From NCBI GenBank assembly GCA_934120645.1, contig CAKOUO010000009.1, forward strand, positions 1 through 61,529: a stretch of DNA of 61,529 nucleotides, written 5' to 3'. Within the stretch, counting starts at the first letter, position 1; each line of letters starts with the position of its first letter. This DNA is from an uncultured Clostridia bacterium (GTDB taxonomy: Bacteria; Bacillota; Clostridia; TANB77; CAG-508). Shown piece after piece: positions 8,755 through 18,286 of the stretch. Made by a program: the position numbers and the translations under genes. Below the pieces are notes generated by a model. That model did not search any database. It was not told the DNA's origin and saw only the letters and a program-made list of their open reading frames with translations.

Positions 8755-9282
8755 TTACGACAAAAGTCGACAAACAATAACGCTAGTAAGCATTCCAACA
8801 AAGTCAGCAATTAATGCTGCCCATAATACAAATCTTGTTTTCTTTATTCCAACACTACTAGTATAAACAGCAATTGTATATATTGTTGTTTCTGTTGACC
8901 CCATAATAACAGAAGCAATTATACCAATATTACTGTCAACTCCAAAATTTTTCATAATATCTGTTGCAACTGCTATAGAAGCACTTCCTGAAATTGGTCT
9001 TATTAAAGCTAAAGGCAATATTTCTGTTGGAAATTTAAAAATATTAAAAATAGGTGTTAAAAAATTTACAATTAAATCAATAATACCAGAACTTCTTAAC
9101 GCCCCTATTGCTACAAATAACCCAACTAAAGTTGGAAAAATATTAAATACTATTCCAACACCTTCTTTTGCACCTTCTAAAAAAATATCAAAAACTTTTT
9201 TTCTTTCTAAAATACCATATATAACAACTAAAATAATTAATAGCGGCATTGCTATATTTGAAAAAAAATCAACTACTTTCAT
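8755..9282 (-). CDS. spmB: Spore maturation protein B
   Basis: A 175-residue membrane protein with a nucleoside-recognition (Gate) domain. SpmA and SpmB are needed for full dehydration of the spore core. Several hydrophobic segments are visible. The RPISGSAS segment (about residues 95-102) and the MGSTETTIYTIAVY segment (about residues 128-141) are the conserved signatures of SpmB. It lies 9 bases downstream of spmA, in the usual spmA-spmB order. Confidence 0.92.
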   Translation of the reverse strand: MKVVDFFSNIAMPLLIILVVIYGILERKKVFDIFLEGAKEGVGIVFNIFPTLVGLFVAIGALRSSGIIDLIVNFLTPIFNIFKFPTEILPLALIRPISGSASIAVATDIMKNFGVDSNIGIIASVIMGSTETTIYTIAVYTSSVGIKKTRFVLWAALIADFVGMLTSVIVCRLLS

Positions 9283-9291
9283 ATTTTTCTC

Positions 9292-9870
9292 CTATTTTCC
9301 TAATTTTATAAATATTTTTGTTGCCGTAATACCAGCAACTGCTGCACATATTGTAGCAATCCACACAGGAAAAATAATTGAAGTAGGATTATTTGAGCCT
9401 AATGAATTTCTAATAGCAATAACAGTTGTAGGTATTATTTGTATAGAAGCTGTATTTAAAACAATAAAAACAGCCATATCATTTGTCAAAATATCTTTAT
9501 GTTCATTTTCATCTTGCATTGTTTTCATAGCTTTTAATCCTAATGGTGTTGCTGCATTACCTAATCCTAATATGTTTGCAACCATATTCATTGAAATTTC
9601 TTTATATAAATTACTATTTTTATTTAATTTTGGAAATAATATTTTCATAATGGGCCTTAGCAAATTCGTTATTTTCTTTACAAAAGATGTTTCACTTGCT
9701 ATTTTCATAATTCCACTCCACAAACACATTGTTCCTATTAATGTTATACACAAACTGACTGCCACCTCAGTACTTTCAAAAATAGAATTATTTAAACTAC
9801 TTAAATTTCCTGTAAAAATAGCATAAGAAACTGATATTATTATAAAAATTGGCCAAACTATATTTAGCAT
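9292..9870 (-). CDS. spmA: Spore maturation protein A
   Basis: A 192-residue membrane protein, the partner of SpmB in spore core dehydration. It carries the same nucleoside-recognition fold, with the GLGNAATPLGLKAM segment (about residues 104-117) and the NTASIQIIPTT segment (about residues 141-151) typical of SpmA. A GTG 9 bases further upstream is open, but it lies within the AGGTGA ribosome binding site, so the ATG at 9870 is preferred. It is the first gene of the two-gene spmAB operon. Confidence 0.92.
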   Translation of the reverse strand: MLNIVWPIFIIISVSYAIFTGNLSSLNNSIFESTEVAVSLCITLIGTMCLWSGIMKIASETSFVKKITNLLRPIMKILFPKLNKNSNLYKEISMNMVANILGLGNAATPLGLKAMKTMQDENEHKDILTNDMAVFIVLNTASIQIIPTTVIAIRNSLGSNNPTSIIFPVWIATICAAVAGITATKIFIKLGK

Positions 9871-9924
9871 AAAAATCACCTAAATAATCTTATTATCATT
9901 TTAATTTTTTTATTACTTTTAATT

Positions 9925-9953
9925 GACCTTGTTTACAATTTGTGGTAATATAT
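9925..9953 (+). promoter_or_regulatory. SigA-type promoter of the AbrB-family gene
   Basis: TTGACC (9925-9930), 17-base spacer, TAATAT (9948-9953). Confidence 0.6.
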
Positions 9954-10008
9954 TATTATAATTTAAAAGCAATGGGAATTGTTAAACATAACATTAAGGA
10001 GGAAAATC

Positions 10009-10269
10009 ATGAAATCTACTGGAATTATAAGAAGAGTTGATGAATTGGGAAGAGTCGTTATACCAATTGAAATAAGGAACCAATTTAATATTGTCGAAAA
10101 AGATCCTATTGAAATTTATGTTGACGGTTCTTCTATTATATTAAAGAAATATGAGCCTAATTGTATTTTCTGTGGCAATACAAATAATTTAGTTGAATAC
10201 AAGGACAAGTTAGTTTGTGATAAATGTGCTAAACAATTAAATTTATTATGCGATAATCAAAAAAAATAA
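10009..10269 (+). CDS. AbrB-family transition-state regulator with Zn-ribbon-like tail
   Basis: An 86-residue DNA-binding protein. Residues 1-47 are an AbrB/SpoVT swapped-hairpin domain with the motif RRVDELGRVVIP. The tail contains two CxxC pairs (CIFC and CDKC) that could bind zinc. AbrB relatives repress stationary-phase and sporulation genes. This clostridial form with a four-cysteine tail resembles Abh/AbrB, but its targets are unknown. An ATG-less extension 30 bases upstream is open, but AAGGAGG directly precedes the ATG at 10009. Single gene, with its own promoter and terminator. Confidence 0.88.
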   Translation: MKSTGIIRRVDELGRVVIPIEIRNQFNIVEKDPIEIYVDGSSIILKKYEPNCIFCGNTNNLVEYKDKLVCDKCAKQLNLLCDNQKK

Positions 10270-10288
10270 TAAATTCATCTATAATAAA

Positions 10289-10319
10289 AAAGAATACTTT
10301 ATAAAGTATTCTTTTTTTA
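10289..10319 (+). terminator. Bidirectional terminator between the abrB-like gene and rsmI
   Basis: Near-perfect palindrome AAGAATACTTTATAAAGTAT plus TCTT with A and T runs on either side. Its right end overlaps the rsmI stop codon. Confidence 0.8.
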
Positions 10320-11147
10320 TATAAAATTTTTATAAATTTCATTTTTACTTACATTTCTATCCTTCGCTATTTTCTTTATAATCTCTTTTTTATCAAATCC
10401 TTGATTTTCATAATATTTATAATGTTCCTGTAAGCTTAATTCATTTAAATTATTTTCTTTTTTTATATTGTGATTAGCTTCAATAATTAAAACTATTTCA
10501 CCTTTTATATTTTTTGCCTTTTCAATTAAAGAATCTATATCTTCTCTAATAAATTCTTCATGAATTTTTGTAACCTCCCTTGCTAAGACAATTTTTCTTT
10601 CACCTAAAATTTCTTTTAAATCTTTTAAAGTAGTTTCTAGCTTATGTGGAGCTTCATAAATTATTATTGTTTTATTAGAATTTTTTATTTCTTCTAATTT
10701 ATTTTTTCTTAATTTTTTATTCAATGGTAAAAATCCCAAAAAAGTAAATTCCTTTGTATCTATACCAGAACATATTAAAGAATTTATCATTGCACAAGCT
10801 CCAGGTATTGGAATAACTTTAATTCCAATATCAATACATTTTTTTATAACTTCTTCCCCTGGGTCACAAATTCCAGGAGTACCTGCATCTGATACTAAAG
10901 CTATATTTTGACCTTGCTCTAATTTTTCAATTAAAATATCTGATTTTACATCTTCATTATGTCTATGATAACTAATTAATGGTTTAGAAATTTCTAAATG
11001 GTTTAATAATTTTAATGTATGTCTTGTATCCTCAGCAGCAATTAAATCAACATCTTTTAATATTTTTATAGCCCTTAATGTTATATCTTCAAGATTTCCT
11101 ATTGGAGTTGCTACAACATATAATATACCATTTTCTATATTTTTCAT
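10317..11147 (-). CDS. rsmI: 16S rRNA (cytidine-1402-2'-O) methyltransferase
   Basis: Methylates the 2'-O of C1402 in the decoding centre. The 276-residue protein has the tetrapyrrole-methylase fold: the N-terminal VATPIGNLEDIT motif (about residues 12-23), the AEDTRHT loop, the SDAGTPGICDPG loop near residue 85, and the EAPHKL segment. Its start codon overlaps the stop of the upstream methyltransferase by 4 bases, so the two are translationally coupled, an arrangement common in Firmicutes. Confidence 0.95.
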   Translation of the reverse strand: MKNIENGILYVVATPIGNLEDITLRAIKILKDVDLIAAEDTRHTLKLLNHLEISKPLISYHRHNEDVKSDILIEKLEQGQNIALVSDAGTPGICDPGEEVIKKCIDIGIKVIPIPGACAMINSLICSGIDTKEFTFLGFLPLNKKLRKNKLEEIKNSNKTIIIYEAPHKLETTLKDLKEILGERKIVLAREVTKIHEEFIREDIDSLIEKAKNIKGEIVLIIEANHNIKKENNLNELSLQEHYKYYENQGFDKKEIIKKIAKDRNVSKNEIYKNFI

Positions 11148-11896
11148 TCTACTTTTTCCTTTCCATAAATTTTATAAATTTCATCTGTATAATTTCCATT
11201 TTCATTATAAATATATAGGTTTTCTCTAAATTTTAAAAATTGCTTTCCGTTTTTTACTCCTTTAATTAAAACCATTTTTGGAGGCTCGTTAATATAAGAA
11301 TATACAAATCTTATTTCTTTAGGCTCTAATTTATATTTTCTCATTAATGATAATATATCCACAACTCTCTCTGGTCTATGTATCATATAAAATTCGCCTT
11401 TATCTTTTAATAATCTGCTCGAAATTTCTATATAATCTTCTAATTTTGCAAGTACTTCATGTCTAGAAATTAATTTTTTCTTATCATTATTTACAATTCC
11501 TGTATTTTCTTTTTTATATGGTGGATTTGTAACAATAGCATCAAATGTGTTATTCTTATATATTTTATTTAAATTTAAAATATTTTCGTTAATAACTTCA
11601 AATTTATTTTGCAAATTATTCAATTCTATACTTCTTTTTGCCATATCATAAACTTCTTCTTGAACTTCTACTCCTATAATCTTTTTTAGATTTGTTTTTC
11701 CACACAATAAAATAGAAATAATTCCTGTCCCTGTACCTAAATCTAAAACTATTGCATCTCTTTTTATATTTTTTGCAAAATCAGAAAGTAATACAGCATC
11801 AATTCCAAAACAAAATCCATTATTATTTTGAATTATTTTTAAGTTTTTAAATTCTAAGTCATCAATTCTCTCATTTTCTTTTAATTCTATATTCAT
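11144..11896 (-). CDS. tRNA1(Val) (adenine-37-N6)-methyltransferase-like (YabB/TrmN6)
   Basis: A 250-residue class I SAM-dependent methyltransferase. The SAM loop DLGTGTGIIS is near residues 52-61 and the amino-methylase motif NPPY near residues 123-126. It matches the TrmN6/YabB family that methylates adenine-37 of tRNA-Val. It overlaps rsmI by 4 bases. The target is inferred from family membership, and some YabB-type proteins are untested. Confidence 0.85.
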   Translation of the reverse strand: MNIELKENERIDDLEFKNLKIIQNNNGFCFGIDAVLLSDFAKNIKRDAIVLDLGTGTGIISILLCGKTNLKKIIGVEVQEEVYDMAKRSIELNNLQNKFEVINENILNLNKIYKNNTFDAIVTNPPYKKENTGIVNNDKKKLISRHEVLAKLEDYIEISSRLLKDKGEFYMIHRPERVVDILSLMRKYKLEPKEIRFVYSYINEPPKMVLIKGVKNGKQFLKFRENLYIYNENGNYTDEIYKIYGKEKVE

Positions 11897-11984
11897 TATT
11901 CTCCCTACTAATCACCTTTTTTATCTATTTGAATATTATATAATAATTTTATCAATTTTGCAAATAAGAAAGGTGTTGAATACC

Positions 11985-12200
11985 ATGCCAAATATATATA
12001 GAGCTGAAAAATCATATCTACCAAAAGAATACACACAAGAAAATAGAGGAGAAAAAAAATCTCCCCCTCCTAAAAAAAAGAAATTAAATTTTAAAACATG
12101 TAAAAAAAATACAATTAATTCATTAAATGAAGTTGAACATTTTTTACGTGATTTTAATCACTTTATTAAATATGTAAAATTATATAAAATATTAAAATAA
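11985..12200 (+). CDS. Small basic protein, unknown
   Basis: A 71-residue, strongly basic protein. The start at ATG 11985 is preceded by AAAGGTG at 9 bases. The N-terminal third contains a SPPPKKKK stretch and the C-terminal half is probably helical (NSLNEVEHFLRDF). There is no membrane segment. The charge suggests nucleic-acid contact, but that is inference only. It converges on the GerMN gene with 4 bases between the stops. I do not recognise a family. Confidence 0.55.
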   Translation: MPNIYRAEKSYLPKEYTQENRGEKKSPPPKKKKLNFKTCKKNTINSLNEVEHFLRDFNHFIKYVKLYKILK

Positions 12201-12204
12201 TATT

Positions 12205-12744
12205 TTATTTTCTTACATATGTATCAGAAAATTCTTTATTTGATTGACCATCTATTAATATTTTAACTTTATTAACTTCTTTTAATTCTGTTAAAGTATT
12301 AACTATACTATAAATCATGTTTTCTTTTTCATTATCTTTTTGTTTATTATAATTTAATAAATCATTTGAAAAATCTAAAGTCAAGCATTCATTTTCTAAT
12401 GATGAATTTAGTAACTTTGTATTATCTGGTATCAATTTTCTAAATTTTTCATTTTTTGGTCCGTTAATTAATAATTGAATTATGGTATTATATGGTGAAT
12501 TAATAACTTCTTTTACACTAACTAGTCTTGCCTCTGGCTTTAGTGTATTTGATTCATTATCTAAAAAATAAAGTGTAACTATTGTTTCTCTTTCTTGTTC
12601 TTCTGATATTTCCTCTTGTGGAGTATACTCACTTATTCCTTCGTTTTCCTTTTTCTGTTTTGCATACTTTATAGCAAAAAATCCAGCAATAAAAATGATA
12701 ATTACTAAAATAATAAATGATATTATAATTTTTTTATTTTTCAT
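12205..12744 (-). CDS. Membrane-anchored GerMN-domain protein
   Basis: A 179-residue protein with an N-terminal membrane anchor (about residues 6-25), an acidic Glu-rich linker, and a C-terminal GerMN (sporulation/germination) domain from about residue 55. The LYFLDNE start, the LINGP segment (a typical GerMN LLxGP site) and the LTLDFSNDLL segment are recognisable. GerM-type domains act in the spore envelope or at the sporulation septum. The start has AAGGAGGAG. The exact role here is unknown. Confidence 0.8.
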   Translation of the reverse strand: MKNKKIIISFIILVIIIFIAGFFAIKYAKQKKENEGISEYTPQEEISEEQERETIVTLYFLDNESNTLKPEARLVSVKEVINSPYNTIIQLLINGPKNEKFRKLIPDNTKLLNSSLENECLTLDFSNDLLNYNKQKDNEKENMIYSIVNTLTELKEVNKVKILIDGQSNKEFSDTYVRK

Positions 12745-12823
12745 AATCTCCTCCTTAAATTTTTTCTATTTCATTTGTATTATTTTCTTGTCCAAAATAT
12801 AACCTTTATCCATTATTTTCCAT

Positions 12824-12852
12824 TTGACAAAATGCAGTTTAGCGTATAAAAT
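12824..12852 (+). promoter_or_regulatory. Consensus SigA promoter of the activase-like gene
   Basis: TTGACA (12824-12829), a 17-base spacer and TAAAAT (12847-12852). The roughly 70-base leader holds a possible hairpin (GAGACA ... TGTCTC, about 12869-12898) before the AAAGGAG site. I see no known riboswitch. Confidence 0.65.
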
Positions 12853-12928
12853 TAAGGTGATTAAATCCGAGACAAAATGGTGTGTCCCTAATGTCTCATC
12901 AATTAAAGGGGATAAAAAGGAGAAAATT

Positions 12929-15900
12929 ATGGAAGATATATTACATGTTGGCTTAGATGTTGGCTCAACAACAGTAAAAATAATCGTAATGGATAATAAT
13001 CAAAATACTATATATAAAGATTATCAAAGACATTTTTCAGATACAAAAAATACAGTTTGTAATGTATTAGAAAATCTTATAAAAATGTATCCAAATAATA
13101 AATTTACATTAGCTCTTACAGGTTCTGGTGCAATGTCTGCAAGTAAATTTTTAGGAGTTGAATTTATACAAGAAGTTGTATCTTGTAAAAGATCAGTAGA
13201 AAAATACATTCCACAAACAGATGTAGTAATTGAACTTGGTGGAGAAGATGCAAAAATTATTTATTTTGATAAATCAATTGAACAAAGAATGAATGGAACA
13301 TGTGCAGGTGGTACAGGTGCATTCTTAGATCAAATGGCTTCACTTTTACATACAGATACCGCTGGATTAAATGAACTTGCAAAAGACTATCAAACAATCT
13401 ACCCAATTGCTTCAAGATGTGGTGTTTTTGCAAAAACAGATATTCAACCATTAATAAATGAAGGTGCAGCAAAAGAAGATATAGCAGCATCAATTTTTCA
13501 AGCTGTTGTTAATCAAACAATTAGTGGACTTGCCTGTGGTAGACCTATTAGGGGAAATGTTGCATTTCTAGGAGGACCTTTAAGTTACTTACCAGAATTA
13601 AGAAAAAGATTTATAGAAACACTTAACCTTACACCTGAAGAAGTAATTGTCCCTAAAGAAGCTCATCTTTTAGTAGCAAAGGGCGCAGCACTTGATTCCC
13701 TAAACACAAAACCTATTACACCTAAAGAATTAGAAGAAAAAATTAAAAATTTAAGAGTTTCTCATGACAATACAAGTCATCCTCTAGAACCATTATTTGA
13801 AACTGACGATGACTACAAAAAATTTAAAGAAAGACATGATAAAGCAAAAGTTACAAAAAAAGATTTAAAAACATATGAAGGTGATTGTTACCTTGGTATT
13901 GATGCAGGTTCAACTACAACAAAACTTGTATTAATAGATAAAGATGGAAATCTTTTATACTCACTATATGGAAGTAATGAAGGAAATCCACTAAAAAGTG
14001 TTATGAATATGCTAAAAAAACTATATTCTGAATTACCAGAAAAAGCCATTTTACGTTATAGTGGTGTTACAGGATATGGCGAAAAATTAATTCAGACAGC
14101 ATTAAATGTTGATTTAAATGAAATAGAAACAATTGCACATTATACAGCAGCAAAACAATTTGAACCAGATGTTACAGCAATCATTGATATCGGTGGACAA
14201 GACATGAAATACATAAAAATGAAAAATGGAACAATTGACAATATCATGTTAAATGAAGCTTGTTCATCAGGATGTGGTTCATTCATAGAAACTTTTGCAA
14301 AAAGCTTAAATTTAGAAATATCTGAATTCGTAAAAGAAGCTATAAAAGCTAAAAAACCTGTAGATTTAGGTTCTAGATGTACTGTATTTATGAATTCAAA
14401 AATAAAACAAGCTCAAAAAGAAGGATATACAGTTGGAGATATTTCAAGTGGTCTTTCATATTCAGTAATAAAAAATGCTATTCAAAAAGTTATGAAAGTT
14501 AGAGACACATCTACTTTAGGAGATCACATTGTAGTACAAGGTGGAACTTTCTATAATGATGCCGTTTTAAGAGCATTTGAAAAAATTGTTGGAAAAAATG
14601 TAGTAAGACCAGATATTGCAGGACTAATGGGAGCTTATGGAATGGCCCTACTTTCAAAAGAACAATATGAATCAAACTTAGACATGGAATATAAATCTAG
14701 CATTCTAAAATCAGATGAAATTGACAAATTAGAAATAAAAGTTACTCACACAAGATGTAATAATTGTGAAAATCATTGTAAATTAACAATTAACAGATTC
14801 AGTAATGGTCAAATTCATGTATCTGGAAATCGTTGTGAAAAAGGTGCTGGAATTACAACAAATAAAAAAAATCTACCAAATTTAGTACAATATAAATATA
14901 AAAGAATCTTTGATTATAAACCACTTGAAGAACAATATGCAACAAGAGGAACAATTGGTATTCCAAGAGTATTAAATATGTATGAAGATTACCCTTTCTG
15001 GTTTACATTTCTTACTAATCTTGGATTTAGAGTTATAATCTCTGACAAAACAACAAGAAAAACTTACGAAAAAGGAATGGAATCTATGCCATCAGAATCT
15101 GTTTGTTATCCAGCAAAACTTTCTCATGGTCATATTGAAAATTTAATTGAAAAGGGAATTAAAACAATATTCTATCCTTGTATGCCATATTCAAGAAAAG
15201 AATACAAAAAAGCAGACAACCATTATAACTGCCCTATTGTAATATCTTATTCTGAAGTATTAAAAAATAATGTAGAAGATTTAAAAACAAATGATATAAA
15301 ATTTATGAACCCTTTCCTACCTTTTGATAAAAAGAATCTTGTAAAAAAGATAATGGAATTAGATGAATTTAAAGAATATAATTTTACAAAAAAAGAACTA
15401 GAAGAAGCTGCAGAAAAAGCAGAAATAGAATATCAAAATTGCAAAAAAGACATTAGAGACAAAGGAACTGAAACAGTAAGATATATTGAAGAAAATAATT
15501 TAAAAGGAATTGTATTAGCAGGAAGACCTTATCATATAGACCCTGAAATAAATCATGGAATAGATACATTAATAACATCACTTGGACTATGTGTACTAAC
15601 AGAAGATAGTGTATCTGACAAAACTGAAGCAAAACGTCCTATAAGAGTTGTAGATCAATGGGTATTCCATGCAAGATTATATGCAGCAGCTGATTTTGTT
15701 GGAAAACATGACAATTTAGAATTAGTACAACTAAACTCTTTCGGTTGTGGTGTTGATGCTGTTACAACAGACCAAGTTGAAGAAATATTATCAAGCTATG
15801 ATAAAATGTATACTTTAATAAAAATAGATGAAGTAAATAACTTAGGAGCTGTAAGAATTCGTATTCGTTCATTACTTGCTAGTATGAATAAAAGAATTTC

Positions 15901-17248
15901 AAAAAAACAAGAAGAACAAGCTTCTGGAGACTACGGAATCAACAAAAAAATCTTTACAAAAGAAATGCGTAAGGATTACACAATACTTTGTCCACAAATG
16001 GCCCCAATACATTTTGAATTACTAGAATCAGCAATACAAGAATGTGGATATAAACTTGAATTATTAAGAGATTGCTCTCAACATACTGTTGAAACAGGTT
16101 TAAAATATGTAAATAATGACGCATGTTATCCTTCTATATTAGTCACAGGACAAATGATTGAAGCATTAGAATCTGGAAAATATGACCTAAACAAAACAGC
16201 TCTAATCATGTCACAAACAGGTGGTGGTTGTAGAGCCACAAACTATATTGGATTTATAAGAAAAGCATTAAAAGATGCTGGATTTAGTAATGTCCCAGTT
16301 ATATCATTCAATGTTGTAGGAATGGAAAAAATGCCTGGATTTAAACTAACTCCAAAAATGCTAGAAAGACTTATAAAATGTGTATTATATGCAGACTTAC
16401 TACAAAAAATGCTAACAAAAAATAGAGCATATGAAGTAAATAAAGGAGAAACACAAAAATTATTTGATGAATGGATGCTAAAATGCAAAAAATTAGTAAG
16501 AAACTCAACTAATAAGCAATTCAAACAAAGTATATATGATATTGTAAATGATTTTGAAAAAATAGAATTAGACACATCACATAAAAAACCTAGAGTTGGA
16601 ATTGTTGGAGAAGTCCTAATAAAATATCATCCATTTGGTAATAACTATGTTGCAGACATGTTAGAAAAAGAAGGAGCAGAAGTAATCTTACCTGATTTTA
16701 TGGGCTTTGTAAAATTTATGGCAACACACAAAATTACTTTTAACAACCTTTTGAATATTAATAAAACATCTGCAAAAATAAGTAAAATAGCAATTAAACT
16801 TATTGATATATTAGAAAAAGATGTAAAAACAGCATTATCAAACTCTAAAAAAGGATATTTACAACCATGTGATATATGGCACTTAGAAGATAAAGTTAAA
16901 GATGTTTTATCAATAGGAAACCAAACTGGTGAAGGTTGGTTCTTAACAGCAGAAATGATAGAATATATGGAAAATGATATTCCAAATATCATATGTGTTC
17001 AACCATTTGCATGCTTACCAAACCATGTTGTTGGTAAAGGTGTTATTAAAACAATTAGAGAAAAATACCCTGAAGCCAATATATCTCCTGTTGATTATGA
17101 CCCTGGTGCTAGTGAAACAAACCAAGCTAATAGAATTAAACTATTAATGACAGTAGCTAAAGATAATTTAAAAAGACAAGAAAACGAGAAAAAATCTTTA
17201 GATAAAGAAAATATTAATACTAATTCAAATGTTAAAGAAACAGTATAA
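12929..17248 (+). CDS. Giant 2-hydroxyacyl-CoA dehydratase activase-like fusion protein
   Basis: A 1439-residue protein with two tandem BadF/HgdC-type ATPase modules followed by dehydratase-like domains (COG3580/COG3581 and DUF2229 type). Module 1 starts at GLDVGSTTVK (residues 8-17) and module 2 at GIDAGSTTTK near residue 325. Both retain the two cysteines that bridge the [4Fe-4S] cluster in HgdC (NGTCAGGTG and SRCGVF; NEACSSGCG and SRCTVF). A CxxCxxxC cluster (CNNCENHC) follows near residue 610. The family is widespread in Clostridia, but its substrate is not established. The frame is open 105 bases further upstream through the promoter itself. The ATG at 12929 has the ribosome binding site AAGGAG and the conserved N-terminus. 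Confidence 0.9.
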   Translation: MEDILHVGLDVGSTTVKIIVMDNNQNTIYKDYQRHFSDTKNTVCNVLENLIKMYPNNKFTLALTGSGAMSASKFLGVEFIQEVVSCKRSVEKYIPQTDVVIELGGEDAKIIYFDKSIEQRMNGTCAGGTGAFLDQMASLLHTDTAGLNELAKDYQTIYPIASRCGVFAKTDIQPLINEGAAKEDIAASIFQAVVNQTISGLACGRPIRGNVAFLGGPLSYLPELRKRFIETLNLTPEEVIVPKEAHLLVAKGAALDSLNTKPITPKELEEKIKNLRVSHDNTSHPLEPLFETDDDYKKFKERHDKAKVTKKDLKTYEGDCYLGIDAGSTTTKLVLIDKDGNLLYSLYGSNEGNPLKSVMNMLKKLYSELPEKAILRYSGVTGYGEKLIQTALNVDLNEIETIAHYTAAKQFEPDVTAIIDIGGQDMKYIKMKNGTIDNIMLNEACSSGCGSFIETFAKSLNLEISEFVKEAIKAKKPVDLGSRCTVFMNSKIKQAQKEGYTVGDISSGLSYSVIKNAIQKVMKVRDTSTLGDHIVVQGGTFYNDAVLRAFEKIVGKNVVRPDIAGLMGAYGMALLSKEQYESNLDMEYKSSILKSDEIDKLEIKVTHTRCNNCENHCKLTINRFSNGQIHVSGNRCEKGAGITTNKKNLPNLVQYKYKRIFDYKPLEEQYATRGTIGIPRVLNMYEDYPFWFTFLTNLGFRVIISDKTTRKTYEKGMESMPSESVCYPAKLSHGHIENLIEKGIKTIFYPCMPYSRKEYKKADNHYNCPIVISYSEVLKNNVEDLKTNDIKFMNPFLPFDKKNLVKKIMELDEFKEYNFTKKELEEAAEKAEIEYQNCKKDIRDKGTETVRYIEENNLKGIVLAGRPYHIDPEINHGIDTLITSLGLCVLTEDSVSDKTEAKRPIRVVDQWVFHARLYAAADFVGKHDNLELVQLNSFGCGVDAVTTDQVEEILSSYDKMYTLIKIDEVNNLGAVRIRIRSLLASMNKRISKKQEEQASGDYGINKKIFTKEMRKDYTILCPQMAPIHFELLESAIQECGYKLELLRDCSQHTVETGLKYVNNDACYPSILVTGQMIEALESGKYDLNKTALIMSQTGGGCRATNYIGFIRKALKDAGFSNVPVISFNVVGMEKMPGFKLTPKMLERLIKCVLYADLLQKMLTKNRAYEVNKGETQKLFDEWMLKCKKLVRNSTNKQFKQSIYDIVNDFEKIELDTSHKKPRVGIVGEVLIKYHPFGNNYVADMLEKEGAEVILPDFMGFVKFMATHKITFNNLLNINKTSAKISKIAIKLIDILEKDVKTALSNSKKGYLQPCDIWHLEDKVKDVLSIGNQTGEGWFLTAEMIEYMENDIPNIICVQPFACLPNHVVGKGVIKTIREKYPEANISPVDYDPGASETNQANRIKLLMTVAKDNLKRQENEKKSLDKENINTNSNVKETV

Positions 17249-17284
17249 TTTTAAAATTATTACTTAAAATTAATAATTTTAAAA
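17249..17284 (+). terminator. 14-bp perfect inverted repeat after the activase-like gene
   Basis: Arms TTTTAAAATTATTA (17249-17262) and its exact complement (17271-17284) with an 8-base loop, beginning at the gene's stop. There is no separate T-run on the plus strand. It may act as a terminator or an RNA-protecting 3' hairpin. Confidence 0.5.
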
Positions 17285-17286
17285 AA

Positions 17287-17315
17287 TTGACATATAATAA
17301 AATATGTAGTATACT
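17287..17315 (+). promoter_or_regulatory. Consensus SigA promoter of a candidate small RNA
   Basis: TTGACA (17287-17292), 17-base spacer, TATACT (17310-17315). The next feature downstream on this strand is a terminator, not a gene. Confidence 0.65.
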
Positions 17316-17321
17316 ATACTT

Positions 17322-17407
17322 AGCTTAAGCAAAAAACAAAAATAATTTTTAGTAAATTCCTTTATATAGGAAAAAAGAACAGGATAGCGCTCCTGTTCTT
17401 TTTTTGT
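17322..17407 (+). ncRNA. Candidate intergenic small RNA, about 85 nt
   Basis: Lies between a consensus promoter and a very strong terminator (AAGAACAGGA / TCCTGTTCTT at about 17376-17400, plus eight Ts). There is no start codon or ribosome binding site inside. A small hairpin (TTCCT / AGGAA near 17357-17372) precedes the terminator stem. The neighbouring patatin gene converges on it, so it is not a leader. No match to a known RNA family is claimed. Confidence 0.5.
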
Positions 17408-17440
17408 GTTCAATTATCCTCTAAAAACTCCAAAAGTTTA

Positions 17441-18286
17441 TTACAATATTTTATTTAAAATTTTTTTAGTTTCCTGATAGCCCAAATTATAGAATTCATC
17501 AATCTTCCTCATATCTAGAAGCGAAACTTTTTTACTTTTTATTTTTATTAAATAATCAGCACCATTTAACTCATATTTTGAAAGTTCTTTTCCCATTAAT
17601 TCAAACGATCTAAACGCTACATCAACAAGATTTTTACAACATGAATTATCAATTTCATTTTCAAAAACAACACTTATAACATTATCTGCTCCCAAAAATT
17701 TAATCTCTCTCCAAGGTACATTTTCTCTAATTCCACCATCTACTAATTTACAATTTTTAAAATTACAAGGTGAAAAAACAGAAGGAAAACTACAACTTGA
17801 TTGAACAACACTCCCTATATTAGCATCATTTATAAAAACTGTATTATCTGAAAATGCTCTTATTTTTGAAGATGTAAAACAAAACACCTCTCCTGTAGTC
17901 ATATTTACACTAGGAACCACTAATGGCATTTTTATATCTGATATATTATATATATCTTTTTCCATGCACACTTTATCAATTAATTTTTTTATTGATTTTC
18001 CAGAATTTAGCCCATCTATTTTTATTGTTGCTGTTGTTATTAATCCAAAAAATAATTTAAAAATATTTTTCCAATCCACATACTTTATTTTTTTACAATA
18101 TTTTTTAAAAATATAATAAATTTCATCAGGTTTATATCCAGCAGCATATAATGTTGCAACTATACTTCCTGAGGAAGTTCCTCCTATATAATTAATTTTT
18201 ATATTTTCTTCTTCCAGTGCTTTTAAAACACCTATATGTGCAGCGCCTTTTACTCCACCACCAGATAAGGCTAATCCTATACTCAT
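17441..18286 (-). CDS. Patatin-like phospholipase (RssA family)
   Basis: A 281-residue serine lipase-like protein. The oxyanion loop GGGVKG (residues 9-14), the nucleophile elbow GTSSG (about residues 36-40) and the catalytic Asp in DGGIREN (about residue 185) form the Ser-Asp dyad of patatins. There is no signal peptide, so it is probably cytoplasmic and acts on membrane lipids. A GTG 9 bases upstream is open, but it lies within the AGGTGATT binding site, so ATG 18286 is used. The substrate is unknown. Confidence 0.88.
   Translation of the reverse strand: MSIGLALSGGGVKGAAHIGVLKALEEENIKINYIGGTSSGSIVATLYAAGYKPDEIYYIFKKYCKKIKYVDWKNIFKLFFGLITTATIKIDGLNSGKSIKKLIDKVCMEKDIYNISDIKMPLVVPSVNMTTGEVFCFTSSKIRAFSDNTVFINDANIGSVVQSSCSFPSVFSPCNFKNCKLVDGGIRENVPWREIKFLGADNVISVVFENEIDNSCCKNLVDVAFRSFELMGKELSKYELNGADYLIKIKSKKVSLLDMRKIDEFYNLGYQETKKILNKIL

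Noticed and set aside
12853..12928. Riboswitch or T-box in the leader of the activase-like gene
   Set aside because: Only one short hairpin is visible, and no conserved riboswitch core or T-box sequence.
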